Made by a program: the position numbers and the translations under genes. Positions 13,970 to 22,577 of a DNA stretch of 41,251 bases are shown here, in pieces. Below the pieces are notes generated by a model. That model was not told the DNA's origin, searched no databases, and was given only the letters and a program-made list of their open reading frames with translations. This DNA is from Oscillospiraceae bacterium. Its GTDB lineage: Bacteria > Bacillota > Clostridia > Oscillospirales > Ruminococcaceae. The stretch is from assembly GCA_016288755.1 (NCBI GenBank), contig JAEELE010000027.1, positions 1-41,251 of the forward strand, in the 5' to 3' direction. Positions within the stretch are counted from its first letter, which is position 1. Each line of letters begins with the position of its first letter.

Positions 13970-15718
13970 TTATTCTGCCGAAAAGGTCAGGTGATAGCTG
14001 TAATTATAGCCATCATAGACGATGTAAGGCTCCGTGCTGTTGACAGTGTCGCTCTTTTCGCCGTATTTGGTTGTCCACTCCAAGACCTGAGCACCCCATG
14101 TGTAGTTTATGTAGGTCACGCCTTCATCTGTGACCGACGTGATCTTCACGAGCTTCATTTTCTCCGCGCCCTCGATCTCCTGCGCGCTTTGCCGCCAGAC
14201 GCCGTCTTCCGATTCATAGAAAATGTCGCCCTCTTTGACCGTGAACTCCTCGGATGATTCGCTGCGTTGGATGAACCTGCCGCCTGAGAAAACGCCGTAG
14301 GCGGCGGTGACGGTCATCTTTGCGGTTTTCTGCTCCAGCGGAGGAGGCGGAACCGCTGCCTGCATCAGCGCACGCTTCATGAGGGTCAGATCGCGCGCGT
14401 CGATCTTCTGATCGTGATTGAAGTCGCCGTTGATCCAGTTGTTCAGCCCGGCGCCCGGCTCGCTGACCAGCCATTTCACCGTCGCCACAATATCCGAAAG
14501 ATCGAACTGCCCGTCGCTGTTGACGTCGCCGAGGAAGGTCGGGAGCTTGTTCTTGTCCCTGAGACGGAATTCCACATCCCATGTATCTTCGGTATATTTC
14601 GTGACCGTGCAGCCGTCCGCGGGCAGATAGAGATTTTCCGGCAGCGCTGACGTGTCAAGCCCGAACTCTATGCTTTTTGCGGATTTCGCCATCGCGCCCA
14701 GATGATTGACATACGGGTTGGTTTTGAGCGACCAGTCGATCGGCGAATAGTCGGGCGGGTCGCCTTCATAGTCGTACTCAAGATCGACCGACAGCGCGAA
14801 GCTGTTGTCGGGGTAATCGGCAAAGTCGATCAGCGCGCCGGTATCGTCATCCACGAGCCGGATGCGCGTCTCGCCGCTGAACAGAGCGGTATTTCCGGCA
14901 TCGATCACGATGAAATCGCCGGATATCTTCTGCACCGGCTCCCCGCCGCCCATACTTGTGCAGTCCCAGCGGATCTGCACCGGCGTATAGGCTGCCTCCG
15001 AAGGCACGCATTGGTAGACATAGATCATCTGATTGGAGCCGCCCACGAGCATTTCGCTGTTGTCGCGCACGGTGCTGCAATAGGAGGTCATACAGAGCTT
15101 TGCGCCCTTACACTCTGCTTCCTCCCATTGGGTGGGTGTGGCGATGCCCTCACTGAACGCAAAGACCATATATCTGCCGTGTGTGCTGACAGCGCCGTTC
15201 GCCTTCTCATACTTGTCATACTCAGCAAAGCAGTCGGGCAGCCAGCTGTAAATATCGGTCTCCGTGACGTTTTTTGCGTCATCCGACGCAAAGGAATAGC
15301 TGCGGAGCACCTCTTCGCCGTTCATAAAGGACACCGAAAGCGTGCCTGCCGCCTCTGCCTGCCAGACGCACACCTCAAACCGCTTCACGGTACCCTTCGT
15401 GCTCTCGTCAGGGGAATAATATATTTCGCTGCTGAGATGCACAAAGCCTTCACCCTCTGCGTTGATCGGGTCCTCGATCTCCGACGCAGGGAGATTGTCG
15501 GGGACAGTCTCGCGGAACACGGTGCAGATCACACCGTCCGCGGCATAGGTATAGCCGTGCATATTGCGGAAGTTCATTGCCTCCTCATAGCTCGTCGGGA
15601 CCCATTCGGGCAGTGCGGCGGGGGCAGTGTCATCGGCAAAAGCCGGCAGCGCGGCGGGGAATGCAGCCAAAGCGGCTGCACATGCGGAAAAGAATGCTGT
15701 CAGTCGGATCGGTTTCAT
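13970..15718 (-). CDS. Secreted protein with internal dockerin module
   Basis: The 582-residue precursor has a signal peptide (MKPIRLTAFFSACAAALAA, cleavage near PAFADD). Residues about 30-390 form an extracellular domain of unknown family. A dockerin-like module at about 397-455 has two EF-hand loops: GDVNSDGQFDLSDI and GDFNHDQKIDARDL. A C-terminal domain of about 120 residues follows, unlike most dockerin proteins where the module is last. It is probably exported and attached to a cohesin scaffold by calcium-dependent binding. The start at 15718 is supported by AAAGGAG 8 bases upstream. No catalytic domain is recognised. Confidence 0.82.
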   Translation of the reverse strand: MKPIRLTAFFSACAAALAAFPAALPAFADDTAPAALPEWVPTSYEEAMNFRNMHGYTYAADGVICTVFRETVPDNLPASEIEDPINAEGEGFVHLSSEIYYSPDESTKGTVKRFEVCVWQAEAAGTLSVSFMNGEEVLRSYSFASDDAKNVTETDIYSWLPDCFAEYDKYEKANGAVSTHGRYMVFAFSEGIATPTQWEEAECKGAKLCMTSYCSTVRDNSEMLVGGSNQMIYVYQCVPSEAAYTPVQIRWDCTSMGGGEPVQKISGDFIVIDAGNTALFSGETRIRLVDDDTGALIDFADYPDNSFALSVDLEYDYEGDPPDYSPIDWSLKTNPYVNHLGAMAKSAKSIEFGLDTSALPENLYLPADGCTVTKYTEDTWDVEFRLRDKNKLPTFLGDVNSDGQFDLSDIVATVKWLVSEPGAGLNNWINGDFNHDQKIDARDLTLMKRALMQAAVPPPPLEQKTAKMTVTAAYGVFSGGRFIQRSESSEEFTVKEGDIFYESEDGVWRQSAQEIEGAEKMKLVKITSVTDEGVTYINYTWGAQVLEWTTKYGEKSDTVNSTEPYIVYDGYNYSYHLTFSAE

Positions 15719-15893
15719 GGGAAACGCTCCTTTCTCGGGTATCGGTCGGATGTTTGGGGACATCTGCTTATGCATACGGAAAGCTCTGCCAAATCCCCAC
15801 ATTCTGACGATCAAAGCAACTCATATTTGCATGTTTTCACAAATAGTCGTGCTGATGTTGAATATTCTTGTGCCTAAAAAATGACATTTCCGC

Positions 15894-15922
15894 TTGCCTG
15901 TTGCGGGAATATTTGCTATAAT
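15894..15922 (+). promoter_or_regulatory. Promoter of the Ig-repeat exoprotein gene
   Basis: TTGCCT (15894-15899), 17 bases, TATAAT (15917-15922) with an upstream TG. It lies 82 bases before the start codon at 16004. Confidence 0.8.
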
Positions 15923-16003
15923 AGGAGTAAGGCGGTCATCCGCTGCCGCCGAGCCGAGCGGGAAACCGCGATCAACATATCCGCACAGAAAGGATGGGAA
16001 ATC

Positions 16004-19000
16004 ATGACACATTCCAAAACACGATCACTCCTTGTCAGGCTGCTGTGCGCAGCATCCGCACTGGCAGCCGCAGCACTTGCCGTACCGGCAGTCAGCGTCT
16101 CCGCCGACGAGGGCTACGGCATCTATGTCTGCGGCGTCGAGGTCACCGAAGAAAACCATGAGGACATTCTCGGGGACGGCGTCTTCTCCTATAACACGTG
16201 GTGGAATCAGCTCGATATCAAAGGTGATGCCTCTGCATCCGCGACCGACTACTACCCCATCATCAAAAACACCCGCCAAAATCTGAGCATCTACTTTGAC
16301 GACTGCACGTTCACGCACAGCGCAGCCAACTATCCGATTCTTGATGTCCGTGCGGACACCGAGATCACCGGAAGCTGTGTGACGATGAATCACACGGATG
16401 GCAGCGCGGTCTTTGTTGAGGACGCCGAGCTGGCGATCACGGACAGCGAAATGGATCTCACCGCCGCCAGCTGCGGCATCGTCGCCACGGGCAGATCCAC
16501 AGATGTGCTGATCCTCGAGCGCGCCGATCTGCGCATCACGGGCGACACAGCTGTTGCAGGCTTCAACGGCGGCATCGTGCTCACCGACACCGTCGTGCTG
16601 GAGCCGCAGTTCTATCAGATCCGCATCGGCGAGATCGTCAGCGACGGAGCAACAGTCACCTCTCTTCAGACGAGCGCCAGATACGCGCTCCGGATAGACT
16701 GCGTTGATGTGACGAAGCGCAACTGTTCGGATATTCTCGGCAACGGCGTTTTCTCCTATGATCCGGCGGAAAAGAAGCTGACGGTCAACGGCAGCTACAC
16801 GACGGATGAAGATGAAGCAGAGATCATCGAGAGCCTCATCGACGGTCTGACGGTCAATATCGCTTCCGATTCCGTGCTGAAAGCCGAAGCCGGCACTGCC
16901 ATGTGGTTTTCCGGAAAGACGACTGTGACCGGAAAGGGAAAGCTGACGATCCATGCGAACGAAAACGGCATTTTTGTCAACAGAGGCAATCTGACGCTCG
17001 AAAACCTCACCGCCGACATCAGCGCATCGTCCGGCATTGCCGGCGCTGCATCAAATGAAAGTCTGACAATCGATCACTGCAATCTCGATCTCAGGACGCA
17101 TACCGGCGCGGTCACAGATTTCCAGTACGGCATCGCGCTCAATGACTGCCATATCTCCAGCTCCTATGATGCGATCATCTCGCTGACCGCACCTTACAGC
17201 ATCAGTACCGCGGGCGGCATCCCGATCAGCAATCTGACGATCACAGAAGATGCGGTTGAATATCCGCTCAGCATCAACGGCACGACCGTCACCAGCACCA
17301 ATGCAGCCGATATTCTCGGCAACGGCACTGCGTCCTACATCCATGCCGACAAGACGCTGACCATCAACGGGCTGAACATCACCAGCTCGTCTGCCTTCGC
17401 CATCATCGACAGCAGTATCAACGGTCTGACGATCGACGTCGCCGGCGACTGCACGATCAGTGCAAAGCAGGCGATGGAATTCAGCGCTGACGCAACGATC
17501 ACCGGCAGCGGCAAGCTGACGATCCAAAACGCCGACTATCTCGGCATCTATGTCCGTGAATGCCAGCTGACGCTCGATCACGCAAATATTGACATCACAA
17601 GCTGCAGATACGGCATCTGCGGTCAGCCGTATGAAGAGGAGCTGGTCATCGACAGTTCCACCGTGCATGTCAGCAGCACGAACGGTGCGATCTGCGATTT
17701 CGGATACGGCATCGTGCTCGAAAACTGTGAGATCACCTCGCCCGCCGGCGCAGGGGTCTTCTATGTGAGCAGATACGGCGGAGAGGATGAAGAGGGCGAC
17801 GACTGTGGCGAAGAAGACCCCGAACTGGCATCCGACTGGGAATCCATCCTCGTTTCTAAGGACGGCGCAGTCGCAACGGAGGTCTTCATCGAGCCCGAAA
17901 AGCCGAAGATCACCGACCAGCCCCACAGCGCAACGCTCCCGATCGGCAATACCGCAAAATTCTCCCTGAGCGCCACGGGCACCGGACTCAAATATCAGTG
18001 GGAGTACAATGCCGGCGACGGCTGGAAGGTTTCCAACGGTACCGGCGCCAAGACCAGCGAGCTCAGCATCGCGGTCACCGCGGGCAGACACGGCTATAAG
18101 TACCGCTGCCTCGTCACGAACGCAGCAGGCGCAAAAACCTATTCCAGCGCCGTCACGCTGAAGGCAAAGACCGTCATCAGCCAGCAGCCGGCAAGCAAGA
18201 ACCTCAGCATCGGCGAAAAGGCAGCATTCACCGTCAAGGCAACCGGCGCAGGGCTCAAATATCAGTGGCAGTACAACAAGGGCGAGGGCTGGAAGAATTC
18301 CAACGCAGCCGGCGCCCAGACGAACACACTCACCATCAACGTCAGTGCAGGCTACAACGGCTACAAGTACCGCTGCGTGCTCACCAATGCGACCAACGAT
18401 CAGACGGCATCCTCCGCGGCGACCCTCACCGTCAAGACCAAGATCACCAAGCAGCCCGCAAGCGCTAATCTGCCGCTGGGCGAGACCGCAAAGTTCACCG
18501 TCACGGCAACCGGCGCAGGGCTCAAGTATCAGTGGCAGTATAATAAGGGCGACGGCTGGAAGAACTCCGGCGGCACCGGCGCGACGGCCGCGACCCTGAG
18601 CATTCCGGTCACGTCGGGCAGAAACGGCTGGAAGTACCGCTGCGTCATCACCGATGCAAACGGCAAACAGACGACCTCCTCCGTTGCGACGCTCACCGCA
18701 AAGACCGTCATCACCGCACAGCCCAACGGCGTCCGCGCGGCGATCGGCGAGACCGCGAAATTCACCGTCACGGCGACCGGCGCGGGACTCAGCTATCAGT
18801 GGCAGTACAACTCCGGCGACGGCTGGAAGAACTCCGGCGCGACCGGCGCGACGACCGCAACGCTGAGCATCAACGCGAAGAACACCTACAACGGCTGGAA
18901 GTACCGCTGCATCATCACCGACGCGAACGGCGTCAAGACGACCTCCTCCGTTGCAACGCTGAAGATCAAGACCAGCATCACCGCACAGCCTGCCAATGTC

Positions 19001-19240
19001 TCGGCATCCGCCGGTGCGACCGCGAAATTCACGGTCAAGGCGACCGGCTATCAGCTGACCTATCAGTGGCAGTACAACAGCGGCTCGGGCTGGAAGAATT
19101 CCAACGCAACCGGCGCCACGACCGCAACGCTCTCCATCAACGCAAAGACGAGCTACAACAACTGGCAGTACCGCTGCGTCATCACCGACGGCAACGGCGG
19201 CACGACCACCTCTGACGCTGCCAAGCTGACCGTCAAATAA
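16004..19240 (+). CDS. Large secreted protein with three repeat modules and five Ig-like domains
   Basis: The 1078-residue precursor has a signal peptide (LLVRLLCAASALAAAALA, cleavage near VSVSADEG). Residues about 33-630 hold three related modules, each opening with a pattern like V-T-x-x-N-x-x-D-I-L-G-x-G-x-x-S-Y (near 40, 230 and 425), followed by short repeated strands that suggest a right-handed beta-helix. Residues about 632-1078 are five Ig-like repeats of about 88 residues, each with the core Y-Q-W-x-Y-N and Y-R-C. The protein ends with the fifth Ig domain; there is no sorting motif or dockerin. It is likely an adhesin or surface-binding protein; the ligand is unknown. GAAAGGATG upstream supports the start. 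Confidence 0.83.
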   Translation: MTHSKTRSLLVRLLCAASALAAAALAVPAVSVSADEGYGIYVCGVEVTEENHEDILGDGVFSYNTWWNQLDIKGDASASATDYYPIIKNTRQNLSIYFDDCTFTHSAANYPILDVRADTEITGSCVTMNHTDGSAVFVEDAELAITDSEMDLTAASCGIVATGRSTDVLILERADLRITGDTAVAGFNGGIVLTDTVVLEPQFYQIRIGEIVSDGATVTSLQTSARYALRIDCVDVTKRNCSDILGNGVFSYDPAEKKLTVNGSYTTDEDEAEIIESLIDGLTVNIASDSVLKAEAGTAMWFSGKTTVTGKGKLTIHANENGIFVNRGNLTLENLTADISASSGIAGAASNESLTIDHCNLDLRTHTGAVTDFQYGIALNDCHISSSYDAIISLTAPYSISTAGGIPISNLTITEDAVEYPLSINGTTVTSTNAADILGNGTASYIHADKTLTINGLNITSSSAFAIIDSSINGLTIDVAGDCTISAKQAMEFSADATITGSGKLTIQNADYLGIYVRECQLTLDHANIDITSCRYGICGQPYEEELVIDSSTVHVSSTNGAICDFGYGIVLENCEITSPAGAGVFYVSRYGGEDEEGDDCGEEDPELASDWESILVSKDGAVATEVFIEPEKPKITDQPHSATLPIGNTAKFSLSATGTGLKYQWEYNAGDGWKVSNGTGAKTSELSIAVTAGRHGYKYRCLVTNAAGAKTYSSAVTLKAKTVISQQPASKNLSIGEKAAFTVKATGAGLKYQWQYNKGEGWKNSNAAGAQTNTLTINVSAGYNGYKYRCVLTNATNDQTASSAATLTVKTKITKQPASANLPLGETAKFTVTATGAGLKYQWQYNKGDGWKNSGGTGATAATLSIPVTSGRNGWKYRCVITDANGKQTTSSVATLTAKTVITAQPNGVRAAIGETAKFTVTATGAGLSYQWQYNSGDGWKNSGATGATTATLSINAKNTYNGWKYRCIITDANGVKTTSSVATLKIKTSITAQPANVSASAGATAKFTVKATGYQLTYQWQYNSGSGWKNSNATGATTATLSINAKTSYNNWQYRCVITDGNGGTTTSDAAKLTVK

Positions 19241-19252
19241 ACCCCGGACACA

Positions 19253-19287
19253 AATCAGCACCGTACCCGAAAAGTACGGTGCTGATT
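19253..19287 (+). terminator. Terminator after the Ig-repeat protein
   Basis: AATCAGCACCGTAC (19253-19266) pairs perfectly with GTACGGTGCTGATT (19274-19287), followed by a short T-rich run. Nearly the same hairpin recurs at 19409-19436. Confidence 0.8.
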
Positions 19288-19408
19288 TCTGCTTGCTGAA
19301 AAAAGCTGTGATGTGTCTGCGGCACATTTTTGGAGACGCAACGGCACAACTCCTCCCTCCTCCCTCCTACCTCCTCCCTGAATTCTGGTTTCGCGACAGA
19401 ATGAAAAC

Positions 19409-19436
19409 AGCACCGTACCCGAAACAGTACGGTGCT
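19409..19436 (-). terminator. Terminator of the leftward CYTH operon
   Basis: AGCACCGTAC (19409-19418) pairs with GTACGGTGCT (19427-19436). On the minus strand GTTTTC follows. It closes the transcript that ends with the CYTH gene at 19450. A pyrimidine-rich CTCC tract (about 19350-19380) separates it from the twin hairpin. Confidence 0.75.
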
Positions 19437-19449
19437 GATTCTTTTGGAT

Positions 19450-20076
19450 TCATTGCTTCTCCCCGTTTGCTGCTGCAATGGCGCGCGCCAGCTTCGAGAG
19501 CGGCTGCGGCTCCAGCGAAAAGCGCTCCTGCAGTACCTCCGCCCACGCGCTGAATGCGTCCGGATTGCCCGATTTGCGCTCGAGCTCGATCTCCTCGAAC
19601 GGGATCATGCAGCTTTCGCCGCCGAGATGTCCGATATCGACCGCGAGCTCCGCGGTGAACGCCGGGAACTCAAAATAATAGCCCTGCCGGATGAAATCCG
19701 TGTGCGCCAGTGCATGAAACTCATGATCCGTCAGCATATCGCAGAATTCCGCGGGCGCGCCGACCGACGGGAGCCTGTGCAGCCCCTCGTAGACGGTCTC
19801 CGCCTCGACCTCGTATTCCTCGCGCTGTGCCATTGCGCCCGCGCGCCGCACCGTGCGCTTCATGCAGCAGATGCTGCACCCGTTCTCCCTGCGCAGGCGC
19901 AGCGCCGCGCCGCTCCGGTAGACAAGGCTGTCGGCGGTGTCGTAATAGACCGCCTCCATGTGCTGCGTCGCCTGTCCTCTGCGCTCCGGCAGACTGTGCA
20001 GAAACTCCGCCAGCGCCGCCATCTGCTCGCGCGGCAGGCACCATTTGTATTCCTGCTCCATGTGATCTGCGTTCAT
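19450..20076 (-). CDS. CYTH domain protein (triphosphate tunnel enzyme family)
   Basis: The 208-residue protein opens MEQEYKWCLP at residue 6, the position of the ExExK signature of CYTH proteins. Further family features follow in order: YYDTADSLVY, LRLRREN, CMKRTV, EEYEVEA, ELAVDIGHLGG, FEEIELERKSG. The fold forms a tunnel of charged residues that binds triphosphate; bacterial members are mostly triphosphatases. The third Glu of the signature is Trp-shifted here, so activity may differ. AAAGGGG precedes the ATG at 20076. Thirteen bases separate it from the HEPN gene upstream in the same transcript. Confidence 0.82.
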   Translation of the reverse strand: MNADHMEQEYKWCLPREQMAALAEFLHSLPERRGQATQHMEAVYYDTADSLVYRSGAALRLRRENGCSICCMKRTVRRAGAMAQREEYEVEAETVYEGLHRLPSVGAPAEFCDMLTDHEFHALAHTDFIRQGYYFEFPAFTAELAVDIGHLGGESCMIPFEEIELERKSGNPDAFSAWAEVLQERFSLEPQPLSKLARAIAAANGEKQ

Positions 20077-20088
20077 AAACTGCCCCTT

Positions 20089-20532
20089 TCAGGTCGGCAT
20101 TTTCTTTTGCCGATAGCTCTGGAAGTCGAATTTGACTAGGCTGTTGACAAAGGTCAGCATGTCGTTGACCGAAACGATCAGCTCGGAGGCGCTTTCCTCG
20201 TCAAGCTGCAGCAGAAAGTCTGCGGGATAGCGCGCCTCGATGTAATAGTGGTTGACCAGACTCGCCAGCGGCAGACGGTCCCGGAAATGCTCATCCTCCT
20301 GCATCGCCTGCTTGCAGAGCCACGGGAGATTGTGCCCGTCATAGAGGTGATGCCGCCGGTAGAGCAGATAGCCCTTGACCGCCTTCTCGAACGCCTGCTG
20401 GCAGTGGAAGGCGACCATGTTGTAGCAGCGCTCGTCCGAGAGCAGCAGCTTCGCCGCGCGCAGGTCGATCGCCGCATAATATAGCCAGTCAAAATAGCGC
20501 TTGCTGTCGCCGTCACGGTAGCCGCGGCTCAT
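20089..20532 (-). CDS. HEPN domain protein
   Basis: The 147-residue protein matches the HEPN domain layout (PF05168): YAAIDLRAAKLLL, then FHCQQAFEKAVKGYLL and GHNLPWLCKQA. RHHLYDGH fits an RX6H arrangement, so RNase activity is possible, though many proteins of this subgroup are only partners of nucleotidyltransferases. The start ATG at 20532 overlaps the TGA of the upstream gene (ATGA), which ties the two products together. The pair resembles MNT-HEPN modules. Confidence 0.8.
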   Translation of the reverse strand: MSRGYRDGDSKRYFDWLYYAAIDLRAAKLLLSDERCYNMVAFHCQQAFEKAVKGYLLYRRHHLYDGHNLPWLCKQAMQEDEHFRDRLPLASLVNHYYIEARYPADFLLQLDEESASELIVSVNDMLTFVNSLVKFDFQSYRQKKMPT

Positions 20533-21227
20533 GCCTCTGCACCCCCTTCGTAGAGGAGTGTGCCGGTCTTTGCGATCGACGCGGCAAAGGTGCGGTCGTC
20601 CTGCGAGAGCGACGCCCACTCCGTCTCCGTATACAGCACCAGATCATAGGGATAGGCGCTGTCCACGGCGGTATAGAGGAAGCACTCGAGCTCGGAGATG
20701 CTTCTCGTATCGTCCGCGACGATCAGTGCGAGCTTGAAGCTGATCAGCTGCCCGCTGCTCTGATTGGTCTTGTGCGAGATCAGATAGATCCGCCGCGGAT
20801 TGGCAAGCCGCGCGATCTCTTCGGCGGTCTGCTGGATCTCGGGGTCATTCATCGGGAATGCACTGCGCACCGCGACGGGCTCCTCCGCCTCCTCCTTGGT
20901 GTGCAGATAGAGCACCGCGCCCTCGACCGGCGCGAGCGTGCCGTCGGGAATATCGCAGAGCACAACACAGACGGCGCCCGCAAAGACCTCCTCCTGCTCA
21001 ACACCGTCAAGCAGAAAGCGCCGCGGCAGCACCAGTTTGTCGTTGTCATCATAGAGTGTGTCACACACGCTGAAATCCGCGAGCACGCGCCCGGCGAGCA
21101 GCTTCTGTCCGCTGCCGATCTCGGTCGGGTGCTCGATCAGATAGCGCTCGAGCCCAGCCGCGACCTGCTTGTTGCCCAGATAGATGCCGTCATGGGCATA
21201 GACCTCGATCTGAAATGCCTCTTTCAT
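20529..21227 (-). CDS. Degenerate nucleotidyltransferase-like protein paired with HEPN
   Basis: This 232-residue protein has an N-terminal half of unknown family (about 1-125). Its C-terminal half (about 140-232) reads like a minimal nucleotidyltransferase: a strand RRIYLIS, then LISFKLALIVADD, DLVLYTETEW and a closing SIAKTGTLLYEG, which is typical of that fold. The catalytic GS and DxD residues are missing (LISHKTNQSSG and FKLALIV instead), so transfer activity is unlikely. It overlaps the HEPN gene by 4 bases and starts 12 bases after rlmH. It could be an inactive partner or antidote of the HEPN protein. The fold call is an inference. Confidence 0.6.
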   Translation of the reverse strand: MKEAFQIEVYAHDGIYLGNKQVAAGLERYLIEHPTEIGSGQKLLAGRVLADFSVCDTLYDDNDKLVLPRRFLLDGVEQEEVFAGAVCVVLCDIPDGTLAPVEGAVLYLHTKEEAEEPVAVRSAFPMNDPEIQQTAEEIARLANPRRIYLISHKTNQSSGQLISFKLALIVADDTRSISELECFLYTAVDSAYPYDLVLYTETEWASLSQDDRTFAASIAKTGTLLYEGGAEA

Positions 21228-21239
21228 GGTTTTCCCCGC

Positions 21240-21713
21240 CTATTTATGATATTTTCCGCCGCTTCCGATCTGGAAGGCGCGGTAAATCTGTTCTGTCAGC
21301 ATCACACGCGCGAGCTGATGCGGAAAGGTCATCTCCGACATCGACAGGCGCATATCTGCCTGTTTCTTTACCTCATCGGACAGTCCGAAGCTCGAGCCGA
21401 TCACAAAGCTGACGGTGCTGTCGCCCGCAACCCCGCGCTGCATGAGCCACTGCGAGAGCTGCTCGCTCGGCATCTGCTTCCCCTCAATGCACATCGCGAC
21501 GGTCACGCCGCGGCATGCCTGCAAAATCGCTTTGCCCTCATGGGTCAGCGCCGCCGCGATCTCTGCCGCGGAGGGCTCCTCCGGCAGACGCGACTCTGCC
21601 AGCTCGGTCAGCGTGAATCTGCAGTATCGCTGCAGGCGCTTTTCGTATTCCGCGAACGCCTCGCGCAGCCATTTCTCCTTGAGCCTGCCGACGGCGATCA
21701 GCTGTATCTGCAT
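21240..21713 (-). CDS. rlmH: RlmH, 23S rRNA pseudouridine-1915 N3-methyltransferase
   Basis: The 157-residue protein has the usual RlmH length and motifs: MQIQLIAVGRLKEKW at the start, YEKRLQRYC, FVIGSSFGLS (SAM-binding knot) and MTFPHQLARVMLTEQIYRAF at the end, followed by a G-KYHK tail. It methylates the pseudouridine in helix 69 of 23S rRNA. The start codon overlaps the stop of walJ (TGATG). Confidence 0.95.
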   Translation of the reverse strand: MQIQLIAVGRLKEKWLREAFAEYEKRLQRYCRFTLTELAESRLPEEPSAAEIAAALTHEGKAILQACRGVTVAMCIEGKQMPSEQLSQWLMQRGVAGDSTVSFVIGSSFGLSDEVKKQADMRLSMSEMTFPHQLARVMLTEQIYRAFQIGSGGKYHK

Positions 21714-22501
21714 CAAAACGCGATCATCTCCCCGTCGGTCTCCGGCTTTGCCACGCGCAGCAGATAGTCCGCCCCGCGGGTAAATCCGGCGCGCTGCAGC
21801 CCCTGCACGACCGCCTGCTCGGCAAGCTGCGGCAGATTGTTCTCCTGACTGAGATGCCCCAGACACAGCCTTGTCGTGCCGCTTCGGACGAGCATCTGGG
21901 CGGCAGCGGCGCTGTCGGCATTGGAGAGATGCCCGTGCTCGGAGGCGATCCGCGCCTTGACATTCGGCGGATAGGAACCGCAGCGCAGCATGTCCGGGTC
22001 GTAATTTGCCTCGAGCAGCACTGCATCACAGCCCGCGAGCGCCTCGGCGACGGTTTTCGTCACGACGCCGAGATCGGTGCAGACTGCGCACGATCTGCCG
22101 TCCGAGCAGGTCACGCGGAAGCCGCAGCTCTGGTCGGTGTCGTGTGAGGTCTCAAATGCCGTGACGGTCATATCCGCGCACTGCACCGCCCCGCCGATCG
22201 CGCAGAGCTTTGCATTCGGGGGCACGGCATCGCGGTCGATCAGATTGCGCATCGTCACGGGCTGTGCATAGACCGGCACATCCAGCCTTGCCGCGAGCAC
22301 ACGCAGTCCGCCGATGTGGTCGGCGTGGTCATGCGTGATGAACACACCCCTGACCGCTTCGAGCGGCAGCCCGCAGCGCGCCATTGCCGCACTGAGCCGC
22401 CGGAAAGAGACGCCCGCGTCGATCAGCAGACCGCATTGCTCCGTGCCGATATAGGTCACATTGCCCTTTGAGGAGCTGAAAAGCGAATACATCCGTGCCA
22501 T
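21713..22501 (-). CDS. walJ: WalJ/YycJ-type metallo-beta-lactamase fold hydrolase
   Basis: The 262-residue protein has the MBL signature THDHADHIGG near residue 58, a downstream Asp in CAVCTDLG, and GHLSNADS and LGHLSQENN histidines, matching YycJ/WalJ. The family is a nuclease linked to cell wall homeostasis and DNA repair. GAGGA 7 bases upstream favours the ATG at 22501 (MARMYSLFSSSKGN); an ATG at 22519 is possible. Overlap with rlmH indicates a common transcript. Confidence 0.9.
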   Translation of the reverse strand: MARMYSLFSSSKGNVTYIGTEQCGLLIDAGVSFRRLSAAMARCGLPLEAVRGVFITHDHADHIGGLRVLAARLDVPVYAQPVTMRNLIDRDAVPPNAKLCAIGGAVQCADMTVTAFETSHDTDQSCGFRVTCSDGRSCAVCTDLGVVTKTVAEALAGCDAVLLEANYDPDMLRCGSYPPNVKARIASEHGHLSNADSAAAAQMLVRSGTTRLCLGHLSQENNLPQLAEQAVVQGLQRAGFTRGADYLLRVAKPETDGEMIAF

Positions 22502-22527
22502 TTGCCATTCCTCACCCATATAACAAC

Positions 22528-22549
22528 AGGGCGAAATCACTTTCGCCCT
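22528..22549 (-). terminator. Hairpin after murA
   Basis: AGGGCGAA pairs with TTTCGCCCT around a short loop. On the minus strand it is followed by TTGTTAT. It separates murA from walJ. Confidence 0.65.
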
Positions 22550-22577
22550 GATGGATCATCCGTTCCGTCCGTCTCTG

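Noticed and set aside
15719-15893. Search for a minus-strand promoter of the dockerin gene
   Set aside because: TTGTGA-like and TATGAG-like hexamers are present but spacing and match are too weak to call.
17051-19327. 758-codon minus-strand frame opposite the Ig-repeat protein
   Set aside because: Its apparent repeats mirror the five Ig repeats of the real gene; Cys/Gly/Arg-rich with no start signal.
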